Source: Cyanosarcina radialis HA8281-LM2
GTDB lineage: Bacteria; Cyanobacteriota; Cyanobacteriia; Cyanobacteriales; CCAP-1448
DNA length: 64,000 nt
Assembly: GCA_019359615.1 (NCBI GenBank)
Contig: JAHHHA010000004.1
Location: forward strand, 1-64,000
Reading direction: 5' to 3'
A program made the translations under genes and the position numbers. A model generated the notes under the pieces. The model worked only from the letters and a program-made list of their open reading frames with translations, did not search any database and was not told where the DNA came from. Below are positions 45,745 to 54,251 of the stretch, in pieces (positions within the stretch are counted from its first letter, which is position 1; each line of letters begins with the position of its first letter).

Positions 45745-47703
45745 TTAAGTAATTGGTTTCCAACCCGCTAAAATATTAGGTCTGGCTAGCGGTTTAGAGA
45801 ATAATTGCTTCAAACCAGACTGGCGATCGCTTACTGGTTCTTTAGCTAAATTCCACAAGGTTTCATAGAAAAAGAAAGACACGCCAGCAAAATCTTTTTG
45901 CCGCACGGCTTCTACTTGTTCTTGAATCCGAGACATCGGTACCGGGCGGGGTTTCAATCCAGATAAAAGACCAATTCCTACAGGGATGTGACGGCGGGCG
46001 GCTTCAACTTCTGGGCGTTCCATTTCGCCAATCAATTTACTCAGGTCCTCGCGATACAACTGAATTACCAATTCCTCAATTAAACCCTGTCGTTCCCAAG
46101 ATCTCCAATCTTGCAGAAAAGTAGTATAAGCAAATTCCCACGGATTGGGAGATACAGCAAAGAGAACTTGAGGACGGCGCGATTTAACTGCCTTGAATAG
46201 CTGTTGGACGACTTTAGTAATTTTGTCAGCCCGCCAGCGTACCCACTCAGGATCTTTAGCATCTTCAGGCGGAGATTTACCGCCGTGTTCTTGTTGGTAA
46301 AGCTTGACAGTAAAGTCATCGTAGCCAAACTCAACCGGAAAGCCCAAATGATCGTCAAATTGAATCCCATCAGCATCATAAGTGCTGACTATTTCTGCCA
46401 CTAAATCGGTAAAGAAATCTTGCACGTCTGGACGCAAGGGATTAAACCAAACGCGATCGTGCGGCCCTTCTTTCCAAATCGTCGAACCGTCGCGCCGCTT
46501 CAGCAGCCAATCGGGATGGCGTTTGGCTAACTCGGAAGTCGGATCGCATTGCGGTGCGCCAGAATCGGCTGTACCCATAAACCCAAACTCAAACCAAGGA
46601 ATTACCGCCATACCTCGATCGTGTCCCTCAGCGATGGTTTCTGCAAGCAGATCTCGCCCTGTCAGGCCCGGTTCTGGATAAAGCTCGCGCCCGATAACTT
46701 TCTTAGCTGTCCGACTGGGATAGAGGGTGTAACCGCAGTTCCAAACGGTGGGATAGAGAGTATTAAAGTTGAGTTCGTGCAGTTTGGCGATCGCATTTTT
46801 CAGACGATCTTTATCGAACAACACGTTGCTATCGATATTTGTCAGCCATACGCCTCGAATTTCTGTAGCTGGCGCGTTACCTCCCGATGTGGGTAGCATG
46901 GCCGTACCGCCAAATTTAGGCACGTATTTAGCTGATATCGTCTCCGAATTGCCCGCGATTTGGCACAAAAAAGCTGCCACTTCCGCCCTGGTTGCTGCCC
47001 GATTGGGGTTGAGGGTGCGGGCATCTGGGTAATTGACCACTATCTGTTTTTCTGTAGCCGAGGCGATCGCCTTGCGGGCATAATTGGGGATCTGGGCCGC
47101 ATCGCTGTAGACAGAAGCCAAATCTCTTCCTAAAGCAGCCGGGGGATATTTCAACCCGCTGGCCAGCGACACCAACACTTGCACTCGCGGAATCCGCTCG
47201 TTGGGAGCGAACGTCCGATTGGGATATCCAGACATAAATCCGGTTCTATTGGCTCGGTTAATGGCATCTTTAGCCCAGTAATTGGCTGCCACATCTTGAA
47301 ATTCGCTGCCAGTTCGTACTGGAGTCGCATTCGGAAAAGCTTTGCCCACCATGACGGCAAATTCAGCCCTCGTTACTGGGTTATTGGGTTTAAAAGTGCC
47401 ATCGGGATAGCCAGTAATAATCTGCTGCTGGGCTAGATTTTCGATACAAGATTGCGCCCACAGCCCTCGAACATCTTTAAATTTACTTGCCGGGATCTGA
47501 GAGTAAGCGCCAAAGGGCAAAATCGTCGTTAAAGTAAAGCTCGAGGCAACTAGAAAAGCCAACCATACTCGATGCTTAAAGTTACGACTAAAAGCAACTA
47601 GCCAGCCTGCAATAGCAGTAAAAATACGTTTGACCATAGTTTCGCGATCGGTCTTAAGTGTTGCCCTTTTTGGGGCGGCTTTGATGAATTTCTGCAATGC
47701 CAT
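45745..47703 (-). CDS. SLH-domain glycoside hydrolase-like (GHL10) envelope protein
   Basis: A 652-aa exported protein. A signal segment (VWLAFLVASSFTLTTILPFG) precedes three SLH motifs (residues about 75-265, for example ITGYPDGTFKPNNPVTRAEF), which anchor proteins to cell-wall polysaccharide. The rest is a TIM-barrel GHL10/DUF187-type domain (EIRGVWLTNIDSNVLF, IPWFEFGFM, VWFNPLRPDVQDFF, YDADGIQFDDHLG). It probably trims wall glycan. Start could also be Met24 (47634). Divergent from fur. Confidence 0.88.
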   Translation of the reverse strand: MALQKFIKAAPKRATLKTDRETMVKRIFTAIAGWLVAFSRNFKHRVWLAFLVASSFTLTTILPFGAYSQIPASKFKDVRGLWAQSCIENLAQQQIITGYPDGTFKPNNPVTRAEFAVMVGKAFPNATPVRTGSEFQDVAANYWAKDAINRANRTGFMSGYPNRTFAPNERIPRVQVLVSLASGLKYPPAALGRDLASVYSDAAQIPNYARKAIASATEKQIVVNYPDARTLNPNRAATRAEVAAFLCQIAGNSETISAKYVPKFGGTAMLPTSGGNAPATEIRGVWLTNIDSNVLFDKDRLKNAIAKLHELNFNTLYPTVWNCGYTLYPSRTAKKVIGRELYPEPGLTGRDLLAETIAEGHDRGMAVIPWFEFGFMGTADSGAPQCDPTSELAKRHPDWLLKRRDGSTIWKEGPHDRVWFNPLRPDVQDFFTDLVAEIVSTYDADGIQFDDHLGFPVEFGYDDFTVKLYQQEHGGKSPPEDAKDPEWVRWRADKITKVVQQLFKAVKSRRPQVLFAVSPNPWEFAYTTFLQDWRSWERQGLIEELVIQLYREDLSKLIGEMERPEVEAARRHIPVGIGLLSGLKPRPVPMSRIQEQVEAVRQKDFAGVSFFFYETLWNLAKEPVSDRQSGLKQLFSKPLARPNILAGWKPIT

Positions 47704-47841
47704 ATAATATCAGCGATCGTGCGAATAGTTGCTTGCTTCTGCACTCAGTATCAATTTTAGAGAAGGAGCGATCGAGCGACTAGACACTGGAAATGCCGAT
47801 GCTGTCTAACATAAGTAGTATTGCTCGTCGATCGTTATTAA

Positions 47842-47896
47842 ATATTATTCGCAATAATACAGCTTTCTTGACAATAGCCGCACTGATTCGTTATCC
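47842..47896 (+). promoter_or_regulatory. Probable fur promoter and AT-rich palindrome
   Basis: TTGACA at 47868-47873 and TTATCC at 47891-47896 are 17 bases apart, a good sigma-70-type promoter reading into fur. Just upstream lies the palindrome TATTATT-CGC-AATAATA (about 47843-47859), AT-rich like Fur boxes, so autoregulation is plausible. The site also faces the divergent SLH gene. Confidence 0.5.
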
Positions 47897-47935
47897 TGGT
47901 CAATAATTGACAAAGTATTTTATCAAAGGCTGCCT

Positions 47936-48391
47936 ATGTCTCTCTACACAGCAGCTTCTCTAAAGGCTGAATTAAACGATCGAGGGTGGCGTTTAACCCC
48001 TCAAAGACAAACAATATTGCAGGTATTTCAAAATCTGGCTAGAGGTAAACATCTCAGTGCCGAAGAACTGCACGATCTGTTGCAAGGTGAAGGCGAGCAA
48101 ATTAGCCTCTCCACGATTTATCGAACGCTGAAATTAATGGCTCGCATGGGTCTGTTGCGAGAATTAGAGCTAGCCGAAGGGCACAAGCATTACGAGATCA
48201 ATCAACCTTATCCCTATCACCACCACCATCTGCTGTGCGTGAGGTGTAATAAGACGATCGAATTCAAGAACGATACAATTCTCAAAATTGGCAGCAAGCA
48301 AGCGAAAAAAGATGGTTTTCATCTCCTCGATTGTCAACTGACGATTCATGCTATTTGCCCTTCTTGTCAAAGGGCATTACTGCCAGTTTGA
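47936..48391 (+). CDS. fur: Ferric uptake regulator, FurA type
   Basis: Iron-responsive repressor (151 aa). Winged helix with LNDRGWRLTPQRQTILQVF and ISLSTIYRTLKLMARMGLL; metal-binding HKHYEINQPYPYHHHHLLCV and two CxxC pairs (CVRC, CPSC). The opening TAASLKAELNDRGWRL is the form I know from cyanobacterial FurA rather than Zur or PerR. It should control siderophore, iron-transport and isiAB-type genes. Confidence 0.92.
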   Translation: MSLYTAASLKAELNDRGWRLTPQRQTILQVFQNLARGKHLSAEELHDLLQGEGEQISLSTIYRTLKLMARMGLLRELELAEGHKHYEINQPYPYHHHHLLCVRCNKTIEFKNDTILKIGSKQAKKDGFHLLDCQLTIHAICPSCQRALLPV

Positions 48392-48557
48392 TCGAGTCTC
48401 GAAGAAGCTAGAAATTATCGTTCTAGCGTCTAAAACGGTGCTCCTGCGACGGATTGATAAATTTAAATCAGAGTAAAGGCGATCGCCGTCTAACGTACCC
48501 TACGGAAATGATTGTAGGGTGCGTTACGCTGCGATAACGCACCTGAATCCGATCGAA

Positions 48558-48914
48558 TTACAACCCCAATTTTTCTTTAATTACCTCTTCCTTAGCCCTG
48601 AAACCGACTAGCACGGCTACCCCATCTTTGACAAACAGGGGACGTTTGAGCAGCATCGGATCTTTAGCAAAGGCATCGATCCACCGATCGTCTGTCCAAC
48701 TATCTTTTTGCTCGCCCAGAGCGCGGTAAGATTGCCCGGAGGTGTTACGCATCGGTTTTACACCTAAAGACTTTACCCAATTAGCGATCGCTTCGTGGGT
48801 AGGGGGATTTTCCTTAGTGTTAATAAATTCATAGCTGACACCTCTATTTACCAACCACTGAAAAGCTTTCTTGCAGGTGCCGCAATTTGGAATGCCGTAA
48901 ACTTGAATAGACAT
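48558..48914 (-). CDS. Spx/MgsR (ArsC-like) family protein
   Basis: A 118-aa thioredoxin-fold protein with GIPNCGTCKKAFQWL carrying the CxxC redox pair and LLKRPLFVKDG near the end. In cyanobacteria this family is annotated arsenate reductase-like or Spx-like; the CGTC pair favours the Spx/MgsR group. The nearby ars genes (3 kb away) are not in the same operon. Confidence 0.85.
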   Translation of the reverse strand: MSIQVYGIPNCGTCKKAFQWLVNRGVSYEFINTKENPPTHEAIANWVKSLGVKPMRNTSGQSYRALGEQKDSWTDDRWIDAFAKDPMLLKRPLFVKDGVAVLVGFRAKEEVIKEKLGL

Positions 48915-48997
48915 GGCGATCGATAAGCAATATTAACTCTGCCGATGAGACTCAAAGGCAGGCAAGATGCCTACCTTACAAAAATTATTGTAGAGGT

Positions 48998-49960
48998 CTA
49001 GGAGCTAGTTTTAGTTCGCCATTGGCGGACTGCGATTTGCGATCGCTCCAATAACCAGGAATCGTATTGGGGATAAACTGGCAAGCGAGGAACTAATTGC
49101 CAACCTGCGGTTTCTAAAATTTCTTGCAGCCTGCGGGCGGAAGAATGGGGATAATCGGGATTGACTTCATCTTTAGGGCTGATGCCGCCTAAATCTCTGG
49201 CACCAGCGTCTAAACAAGCCAGCAACCAGCCAGCATCTTCTACCAGGTTAGGGGGAATTTGAATGGTAATATCGGGGGGCAGAATTTGACGAGCGATCGC
49301 GACTACTTCTGGCAACCGATGGGGATGAAAAGTCGGTGCGTCCCAGGTTTGAGTAGTACCGAAGCTATAGGGTTGCAAAATGACTTCTTGAATGTGACGG
49401 TATTGACGATGGATATCTGCGATCGCTGCTAAACTTTCTTGCCAATCTCGATCGTCTTCGCCGATTCCCAAAAGCAACCCGGTAGTAAACGGAATTTGCA
49501 ATTTCCCCGCCCATTCTAGTTGCTCTAACCGCACTTGTGGAATTTTACTCGGAGCCTGTTGGTGAACTGTCGATCGCAGTTTTGGCGTTAGCTGCTCTAA
49601 CATTAACCCCATAGAAACATTTACCTGCTTTAACTGCTCCATTTCTGGATAACTCAAAGGCCCGGCGTTGGTGTGGGGCAAAAATCCTAGCGATAGGGAT
49701 AATTCGCACAAATCGTAAATCCGCTGGAACCAAGCGGAACGCCTGGCCGAATTGGGATGCACTTCACCGCTCAGAATGAGGATTTCGCAGATCCCTTGAG
49801 GTTGCAGCGGTTCTAGTAAGCCAGCGGCGGCTGTTAGCGTCATCCAAGGACTAGTACCCGGATCGCTGCGAAAATTGCAGTAGCTACAGCGATTGAAGCA
49901 CTCGTAAGTAGGAACTAAGGTATAAGCCGGACTGTAGGTAACTGTGCGAGCGATCGACAT
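48998..49960 (-). CDS. cofG: 7,8-didemethyl-8-hydroxy-5-deazariboflavin synthase, CofG subunit
   Basis: Radical SAM half of F0 synthase, which makes the deazaflavin antenna used by cyanobacterial photolyases. YECFNRCSYCNFRSDPG holds the CxxxCxxC cluster motif; SGEVHPNSARRSAW and LGGISPKDEVNPDYP are family motifs. ATG 49960 (MSIARTVTYSPAYTL) is preferred to the GTG five codons upstream. cofH is not adjacent. Confidence 0.93.
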   Translation of the reverse strand: MSIARTVTYSPAYTLVPTYECFNRCSYCNFRSDPGTSPWMTLTAAAGLLEPLQPQGICEILILSGEVHPNSARRSAWFQRIYDLCELSLSLGFLPHTNAGPLSYPEMEQLKQVNVSMGLMLEQLTPKLRSTVHQQAPSKIPQVRLEQLEWAGKLQIPFTTGLLLGIGEDDRDWQESLAAIADIHRQYRHIQEVILQPYSFGTTQTWDAPTFHPHRLPEVVAIARQILPPDITIQIPPNLVEDAGWLLACLDAGARDLGGISPKDEVNPDYPHSSARRLQEILETAGWQLVPRLPVYPQYDSWLLERSQIAVRQWRTKTSS

Positions 49961-50090
49961 TATGAATTTTGTCACTTACTTGGCAATCGTAAACCCTCTA
50001 CTTGTGGAGTAGTCTTTAATTTCCTTCTTCCCTCAGAGGAAAGGGGCAAGGGGGTATCAAAAGCTGATTTTTCATTTGTCGATCGCACGC

Positions 50091-50489
50091 TTAAGGAGAG
50101 TCATTATTTTTCCTAAAGTGTAAAAATGCTTGAATTCTTGCCAGCAGATTATCAAATTCGATCGGTTTGCGAATGAAATCATTAGCACCGAGTGCTAATC
50201 CCTGAATGTCGCTGGCATACTGATGGGCTGTCACCAGCAAAATCGGCATGAAGGGAATTTGCTGATTTTGACGGATTTGCCGAACTACCTCGTACCCATT
50301 CATATCGGGCATCATCACATCCAGCAAAATCAAATCGGGCGGGCAAGATTCCACCTTAGCTAGAGCCGAACTCCCGCTATCTGCTGTTTCAACCTCATAT
50401 CCTTCTGCTTCCAAAACGGTTTGCAGCAAGAATAAGTTATCGCTGATATCATCTACTACTAAGATCCGAAAGGTTGGGGAAGCACACAC
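50091..50489 (-). CDS. Single-domain response regulator (CheY-like)
   Basis: A 132-aa receiver domain without output domain. Acidic pocket ILVVDDISDN, phospho-acceptor in DLILLDVMMPDMNGYEVV, LLVTAH (Thr) and IRKPIEFDNLL (Lys). No sensor kinase is adjacent. Probably acts by protein-protein contact. Confidence 0.9.
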   Translation of the reverse strand: MCASPTFRILVVDDISDNLFLLQTVLEAEGYEVETADSGSSALAKVESCPPDLILLDVMMPDMNGYEVVRQIRQNQQIPFMPILLVTAHQYASDIQGLALGANDFIRKPIEFDNLLARIQAFLHFRKNNDSP

Positions 50490-50694
50490 GGGAAGATATT
50501 TACAAGACGATCTTTTATTTATTCTTCCCCATCGAGCAGGATGTTAACCTCATTCTGGAGAAAGAATTTGACGATCTGGGGTGCGATCGAAATAATAGCG
50601 CAGCTTCACCGCGATCGCTTAATGCCACAAGACGTTAAAAGCTAAACGCTCTGAGATTTTACCAAACGTTCTCCCTTTTAAACCCTATTGCCAT

Positions 50695-50731
50695 AAAAAA
50701 ATCCCCAAGTCGATTGCGTCGGCTTGGGGAT
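50695..50731 (-). terminator. Intrinsic terminator after tuf
   Basis: In the leftward transcript, ATCCCCAAG and CTTGGGGAT pair around a 13-base loop and are followed by seven U residues. It closes the tRNA-array/tuf unit about 90 bases after the tuf stop codon. Confidence 0.88.
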
Positions 50732-50818
50732 GGTAAAGAAAGAGAAGGTCTACATCGATCGCAGTTGGCATTTGGATAGTCTTGTAGGATAGCCCTCTGG
50801 GCTGTCCCTGTCCCGCTG

Positions 50819-52048
50819 CTAAGCCAAAATCTGGGAAACCATGCCAGCACCGACGGTCTGGCCGCCTTCGCGAATAGCAAAGTGCATTCCCTGCTCGATC
50901 GCGATCGATGCTTGCAGTTCGACTGTCATCTGGACGCGATCTCCAGGCATTACCATATCTACAGGGCGATCGTTATCGGCGGTGAAGGAACTGAGGGTTC
51001 CAGTCACGTCGGTCGTTCGCACGAAGAACTGAGGTCGATAACCTGGGAAGAAGGGCTTGCGCCGTCCGCCTTCTTCTTTCTTGAGAACGTAGACTTCAGC
51101 CGTAAATCGCGTATGGGGAGTAATCGAACCGGGCATAGCAACGACCATACCCCGTTCGATTTCGTGCCTTTGCACTCCCCGCAGCAGCAGGCCGACATTA
51201 TAGCCAGCTATCCCTTCTGGCAGGGATCTCTGGAACATTTCGATATCGGTGACAGTGGTTTCGCGAGTTGCTTGCAGCCCGATAATTTGGACTTTATCGT
51301 TGGGCTTAATGCGACCGCGATCGATCTTACCCGTAGCAACAGTACCGCGTCCGCCGATCGAGAATACGTCTTCAACTGGCATCAGAAATGGCTTTTCCAG
51401 ATCGCGATCGGGTGTAGGAATATAGATATCGGCGGCATCCATCAGGGCGTAGATCCCATCTACCCACTCGTTCTCGCCTCGTCGCAGGTTGGGGTTAGCG
51501 GTCATCGCTTCTAGTGCCTTGAGGGCAGAACCAGAGACGATCGGAATTTCATCTCCAGGGAAGCCGAATTTACCGAGCAGTTCGCGGACTTCGAGTTCTA
51601 CCAACTCCACCAGTTCTGGATCTGCTGCCAGGTCTTTTTTGTTCATAAAGACCACCAGATGAGGTACGCCAATCTGTTTGGCTAACAAGATGTGTTCGCG
51701 GGTTTGGGGCATAGCACCGTCGAGGGCAGAAACCACTAAAATTGCACCATCCATTTGGGCCGCACCTGTAATCATGTTCTTGATATAGTCGGCATGACCG
51801 GGACAGTCTACATGAGCGTAGTGACGCGATGCAGTTTCAAACTCGACGTGAGCGGTATTGATGGTAATTCCCCGCTGCTTCTCTTCGGGAGCGGCATCGA
51901 TCTCTTCGTAGTGCTTGGCCTCTGCCTGACCCAATGCTGCTAATGTCAGGGTGATGGCAGAGGTGAGAGTAGTTTTGCCGTGGTCAACGTGACCGATCGT
52001 ACCGATATTGATGTGAGGTTTAGTGAGTTCAAACTGCGTGCGTTTCAT
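50819..52048 (-). CDS. tuf: Elongation factor Tu, diverged copy linked to the tRNA array
   Basis: GTPase that delivers aminoacyl-tRNA to the ribosome (409 aa). G1 GHVDHGKT at 19-26, switch region [13 protein letters not shown]3 DCPGH at 81-85, G4 NKKD at 136-139. All functional motifs are intact. Compared with the cyanobacterial EF-Tu I remember it differs at many usually fixed places ([14 protein letters not shown] start, [19 protein letters not shown] where a D is usual, ending VSQILA). It is not in an rpsL-rpsG-fusA str operon but downstream of tRNA genes, like E. coli tufB. Most likely an accessory second tuf. Confidence 0.93.
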   Translation of the reverse strand: MKRTQFELTKPHINIGTIGHVDHGKTTLTSAITLTLAALGQAEAKHYEEIDAAPEEKQRGITINTAHVEFETASRHYAHVDCPGHADYIKNMITGAAQMDGAILVVSALDGAMPQTREHILLAKQIGVPHLVVFMNKKDLAADPELVELVELEVRELLGKFGFPGDEIPIVSGSALKALEAMTANPNLRRGENEWVDGIYALMDAADIYIPTPDRDLEKPFLMPVEDVFSIGGRGTVATGKIDRGRIKPNDKVQIIGLQATRETTVTDIEMFQRSLPEGIAGYNVGLLLRGVQRHEIERGMVVAMPGSITPHTRFTAEVYVLKKEEGGRRKPFFPGYRPQFFVRTTDVTGTLSSFTADNDRPVDMVMPGDRVQMTVELQASIAIEQGMHFAIREGGQTVGAGMVSQILA

Positions 52049-52216
52049 AGTTCGTGTTTCCTATTTGCCGACGTGCATATTTCAGGTGTTCTCCATTGGG
52101 CGAACGTTGGTATTTGCTTTCGCTTTTACAGCCAAAGCAATCCACCAGGCAGGTACTGCCCCTGCTATAGCCGCGTTATCGGCACGGTGCTTCACTTTTC
52201 AGCCTCTGGTGGTGAC

Positions 52217-52301
52217 GGAAGGCGGAGGAATCGAACCCCTACGTTTATCAGACGTACCACGGTTTTCAAGACCGCTTGCCCACCATTTAGCAGCGCCTTC
52301 C
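52217..52301 (-). tRNA. tRNA-Ser(UGA)
   Basis: Last tRNA before tuf. Acceptor GGAAGGC/GCCTTCC is fully paired; anticodon loop CTTGAAA; long variable arm. Position 8 is G, not U, and the D stem has three pairs. No encoded CCA. Confidence 0.92.
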
Positions 52302-52344
52302 ATAATCGATAAAACTTATGCAAATCCTGGTCTAATGCACCATT

Positions 52345-52375
52345 GGTAGGGGCGCAATGCATTGCGCCCCTACTA
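52345..52375. repeat. GGGGCGCAATGCATTGCGCCCC hairpin repeat
   Basis: A perfect palindrome GTAGGGGCGCAATG/CATTGCGCCCCTAC between two Ser tRNAs, of the same family as 2113 and 36417. Confidence 0.7.
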
Positions 52376-52411
52376 TATGTCCTGTTTCTGCGGTAAGCTC
52401 TATTTGATAGC

Positions 52412-52496
52412 GGAAACTGGAGGAATCGAACCTCTACAGCGGGTGAACTGCACGCCTGTTTTCGAGACAGGTTATCGCCCATCGATCGCAACTTCC
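52412..52496 (-). tRNA. tRNA-Ser(CGA)
   Basis: Anticodon stem CCTGT/ACAGG, loop CTCGAAA; long variable arm. The acceptor has two wobble pairs. G at position 8, and the D region is CGATCGATGGGCGAT, a HIP1-like sequence that does not form a normal D arm with GG18-19. Confidence 0.85.
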
Positions 52497-52502
52497 ATTT
52501 AA

Positions 52503-52576
52503 GGTGACTGGCGAGAGTCGAACTCGCTAATACTGGTGTCACAGACCAGCCCCTCCACCACTTTGGGTTCAGTCAC
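52503..52576 (-). tRNA. tRNA-His(GUG)
   Basis: Acceptor GTGACTG/CAGTCAC with C73; anticodon loop CTGTGAC. The base before position 1 is U, so the G-1 normal for tRNA-His is not encoded. Position 8 is A instead of U. Confidence 0.88.
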
Positions 52577-52578
52577 AG

Positions 52579-52652
52579 TGGAGCCAAGGGGAATCGAACC
52601 CCTAACCTCCTGCTTGCAAGGCAGGCGCTCTAGCCAATTGAGCTATGGTCCC
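52579..52652 (-). tRNA. tRNA-Ala(UGC), copy 1
   Basis: Standard cloverleaf with T8, GG18-19 and TTCGAAT. G3-U70 (the alanine identity pair) is present. One A-C mismatch at 4-69. No CCA. Confidence 0.93.
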
Positions 52653-52697
52653 AAGTTTGTTGAAATAAAATCTGGTTTTCAAAACCTCTTTTTTTCC

Positions 52698-52746
52698 CAG
52701 TCCGCGCAGGCGGACTTCGATTGTATAGCTGCGGTTTCAACCGCCA
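52698..52746. repeat. CCGCGCAGGCGGAC repeat, overlapping the NADAR gene end
   Basis: Copy of the repeat at 40735/43263/45521. Its GGCGGTTGAAACC half supplies the last codons and stop of the NADAR gene. Confidence 0.65.
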
Positions 52747-53192
52747 AACTTATTGCGTAAAATCTCCCGTACTATTACCAAAATTTCTCCCAACTTGTTC
52801 TTACCGCTACCATCTGCACCGCAACCCCAGTAATAATCAATAGGGGAATTTTCCACTAATAATTCATCTCCCGTATCCAGAAGAATTTCGCGAATATCGG
52901 CATGAGTGGAGAACTTTTGTAAAACGGCTTTCTGCATGATTTCGTCTTTTACTTTTTCCCAATCTTGACGCAGAGGATAACGGCGTTCGCGTCCCATTTT
53001 GGCTGCATCATTAGGACGTTTGACTTCGCGAATTTTGTCAAACCAAGGGCGATGTGTATCAACAAACTTCTGTGCTTGGAAATAATGTTCGCTAGTCGGC
53101 CACCAATAGCCATCTAGCTCGAAACCGTGGCTCGAAAAGTTAGAAAAACAGCCGTATGGTTGCTCTCGATCGCTGTAAAAATAGATCGCCAT
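52737..53192 (-). CDS. NADAR-family protein (ADP-ribose-related N-glycosidase)
   Basis: A complete NADAR domain (151 aa): YGCFSNFSSHGFELDGYWW, then PTSEHYFQAQKF, AAKMGRERRYPLRQDWE and ENSPIDYYWGCGADGSGKN with LGEILVIVRE. NADAR proteins cleave N-glycosidic bonds; known members remove ADP-ribose from guanosine in DarT2-type systems or act on riboflavin intermediates. GAGGAG lies 8 bases before the ATG. The gene is co-directional with and inside the tRNA array, between two Ala tRNAs. The stop codon comes from a dispersed repeat, so the original end may have been replaced. Confidence 0.9.
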   Translation of the reverse strand: MAIYFYSDREQPYGCFSNFSSHGFELDGYWWPTSEHYFQAQKFVDTHRPWFDKIREVKRPNDAAKMGRERRYPLRQDWEKVKDEIMQKAVLQKFSTHADIREILLDTGDELLVENSPIDYYWGCGADGSGKNKLGEILVIVREILRNKFGG

Positions 53193-53237
53193 TAGTTTCG
53201 CTCCTCACTACAGGCTAAATCTAGCCTATGCCAAACT

Positions 53238-53314
53238 TGGTGGATACTGGTCAGAATCGAACTGACATCTTTCTACTTGCAAGGTAGACGCTTTTCCAAT
53301 TAAGCTACAGACCC
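53238..53314 (-). tRNA. tRNA-Ala(UGC), copy 2, bulged acceptor, encoded CCA
   Basis: Anticodon loop CTTGCAA, T8 and GG18-19 normal. The 3' acceptor strand CAGTATCC pairs with GGGTCTG only if one U is bulged out; G3-U70 is then kept. A73 and CCA are encoded. Not similar in acceptor stem to copy 1. Confidence 0.8.
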
Positions 53315-53319
53315 ATCAG

Positions 53320-53392
53320 CGCCTCCACCAGGACTTGAACCTGGGGCTATCACTTTAGAAGAGTGCTGCTCTGTCCGCTGAGCTATGGAGGC
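53320..53392 (-). tRNA. tRNA-Arg(UCU)
   Basis: Acceptor GCCTCCA/TGGAGGC, loop CTTCTAA, G73, no CCA. D, T and variable loops are normal. Confidence 0.93.
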
Positions 53393-53437
53393 AATTTATA
53401 GGGCTTTTCAAATGGATGAGGCAAGGTGTCTTTTTCT

Positions 53438-53492
53438 TGTGGGGTGAGCATCCTGCCCGCCCCATGGGACAGGCTGGAAGCCTATCCCACAA
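53438..53492. repeat. CTTGTGGG...CCCACAAG hairpin repeat
   Basis: Hairpin of the same family as the cores of the elements at 10602 and 14304, in the spacer between two Arg tRNAs. Confidence 0.6.
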
Positions 53493-53527
53493 GATATTTA
53501 CTGCACTCAATTAAGACCTATTATTAG

Positions 53528-53600
53528 CGAGAGTGGTAGGACTCGAACCCACAACATCCGCGTCCGAAGCGCGGCGCTCTGTCCTTTGAGCTACACTCCC
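53528..53600 (-). tRNA. tRNA-Arg(UCG)
   Basis: Acceptor GGGAGTG/CACTCTC, stem CCGCG/CGCGG, loop CTTCGGA, G73. Reads CGN by a U34 rather than the A34/inosine (ACG) form usual in bacteria. Confidence 0.92.
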
Positions 53601-53651
53601 ACCAGGCGACTACCGTATATCCAGATTTGTCGTTTTGATGCTGAATACCTT

Positions 53652-53730
53652 GTAGATCCCCCCTAGCCCCCCTTAAAAGGGGGAAAGTCTCAAAGTCCCC
53701 TTTTTTAAGGGGGATTTAGGGGGATCGAAT
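53652..53730. repeat. GATCCCCC...GGGGGATC long hairpin
   Basis: Opposed arms TAGATCCCCCCTAGCCCCCC and GGGGGATTTAGGGGGATC flank AAAGGGGGA and TCCCCTTTT. Relative of 36310. Confidence 0.65.
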
Positions 53731-53773
53731 CGATAACGCCCAACTTCAACCCAAAAACTACGGTAGCAACGAG

Positions 53774-53847
53774 CGGAAGCGGTAGGACTCGAACCCACAC
53801 AAAACGAAGTTAGGAACTTCGCGCTCTATCCATTGAGCTACACTTCC
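53774..53847 (-). tRNA. tRNA-Arg(CCU)
   Basis: Acceptor GGAAGTG/CGCTTCC, stem CGAAG/CTTCG, loop TTCCTAA, G73, standard D and T arms. Confidence 0.93.
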
Positions 53848-53853
53848 ACATTT

Positions 53854-53928
53854 TGGTAGTCCCGACAGGATTTGAACCTGCAACCGCTTGTGTGTAAGAC
53901 AAATGCTCTACCGTTGAGCTACAGGACT
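53854..53928 (-). tRNA. tRNA-Val(UAC), encoded CCA
   Basis: Acceptor AGTCCTG/CGGGACT, A73 plus CCA, loop CTTACAC. Six bases from the next tRNA. The 5' acceptor strand is the same as in the Glu(CUC) gene at 58491. Confidence 0.92.
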
Positions 53929-53933
53929 ACGAA

Positions 53934-54005
53934 AGCGAGTGGCGAGACTCGAACTCGCGAATTGAGTGTGGCGCACTCAGATGTTGCCAACTACATCACA
54001 CCCGC
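53934..54005 (-). tRNA. tRNA-Gly(GCC)
   Basis: Acceptor GCGGGTG/CACTCGC, U73, anticodon loop GCGCCAC, D stem ATGT/ACAT. Confidence 0.92.
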
Positions 54006-54037
54006 AAATTTTCGGGGGCATCCCGAAATTACTTTCT

Positions 54038-54145
54038 CGCCCTCACCCCAGCCCTCTCCCGCAGGAGAGGGAGCAAGAGAGAGAAGTGGTTCTGGAGTCA
54101 AAGCCCCTCTCCCCGTGGGAGAGGGATTTAGGGTGAGGGCTTTTT
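54038..54145. repeat. Two CCCTCACCC...GGGAGAGGG hairpins
   Basis: CTCTCCCGCAGGAGAGGG and CTCTCCCCGTGGGAGAGGG hairpins. Other copies of the family lie near 40470, 45690, 56650, 58040 and 59815. Confidence 0.65.
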
Positions 54146-54147
54146 CA

Positions 54148-54218
54148 AGCGGATAACGAGGATCGAACTCGTGCCAAGAGTTTGGAAGACTCGGATGCTA
54201 CCGCTACACCATATCCGC
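54148..54218 (-). tRNA. tRNA-Gly(UCC)
   Basis: Acceptor GCGGATA/TATCCGC, U73, anticodon loop CTTCCAA, D stem GTGT/GCAT. Only 71 nt. Confidence 0.92.
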
Positions 54219-54251
54219 ACGTTGAAAATTTAAAGAAGAGAATACAGAAGT

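Noticed and set aside
46080-47436. Several plus- and minus-strand frames inside the SLH-glycosidase gene
   Set aside because: They overlap clear SLH and barrel motifs and have no independent support.
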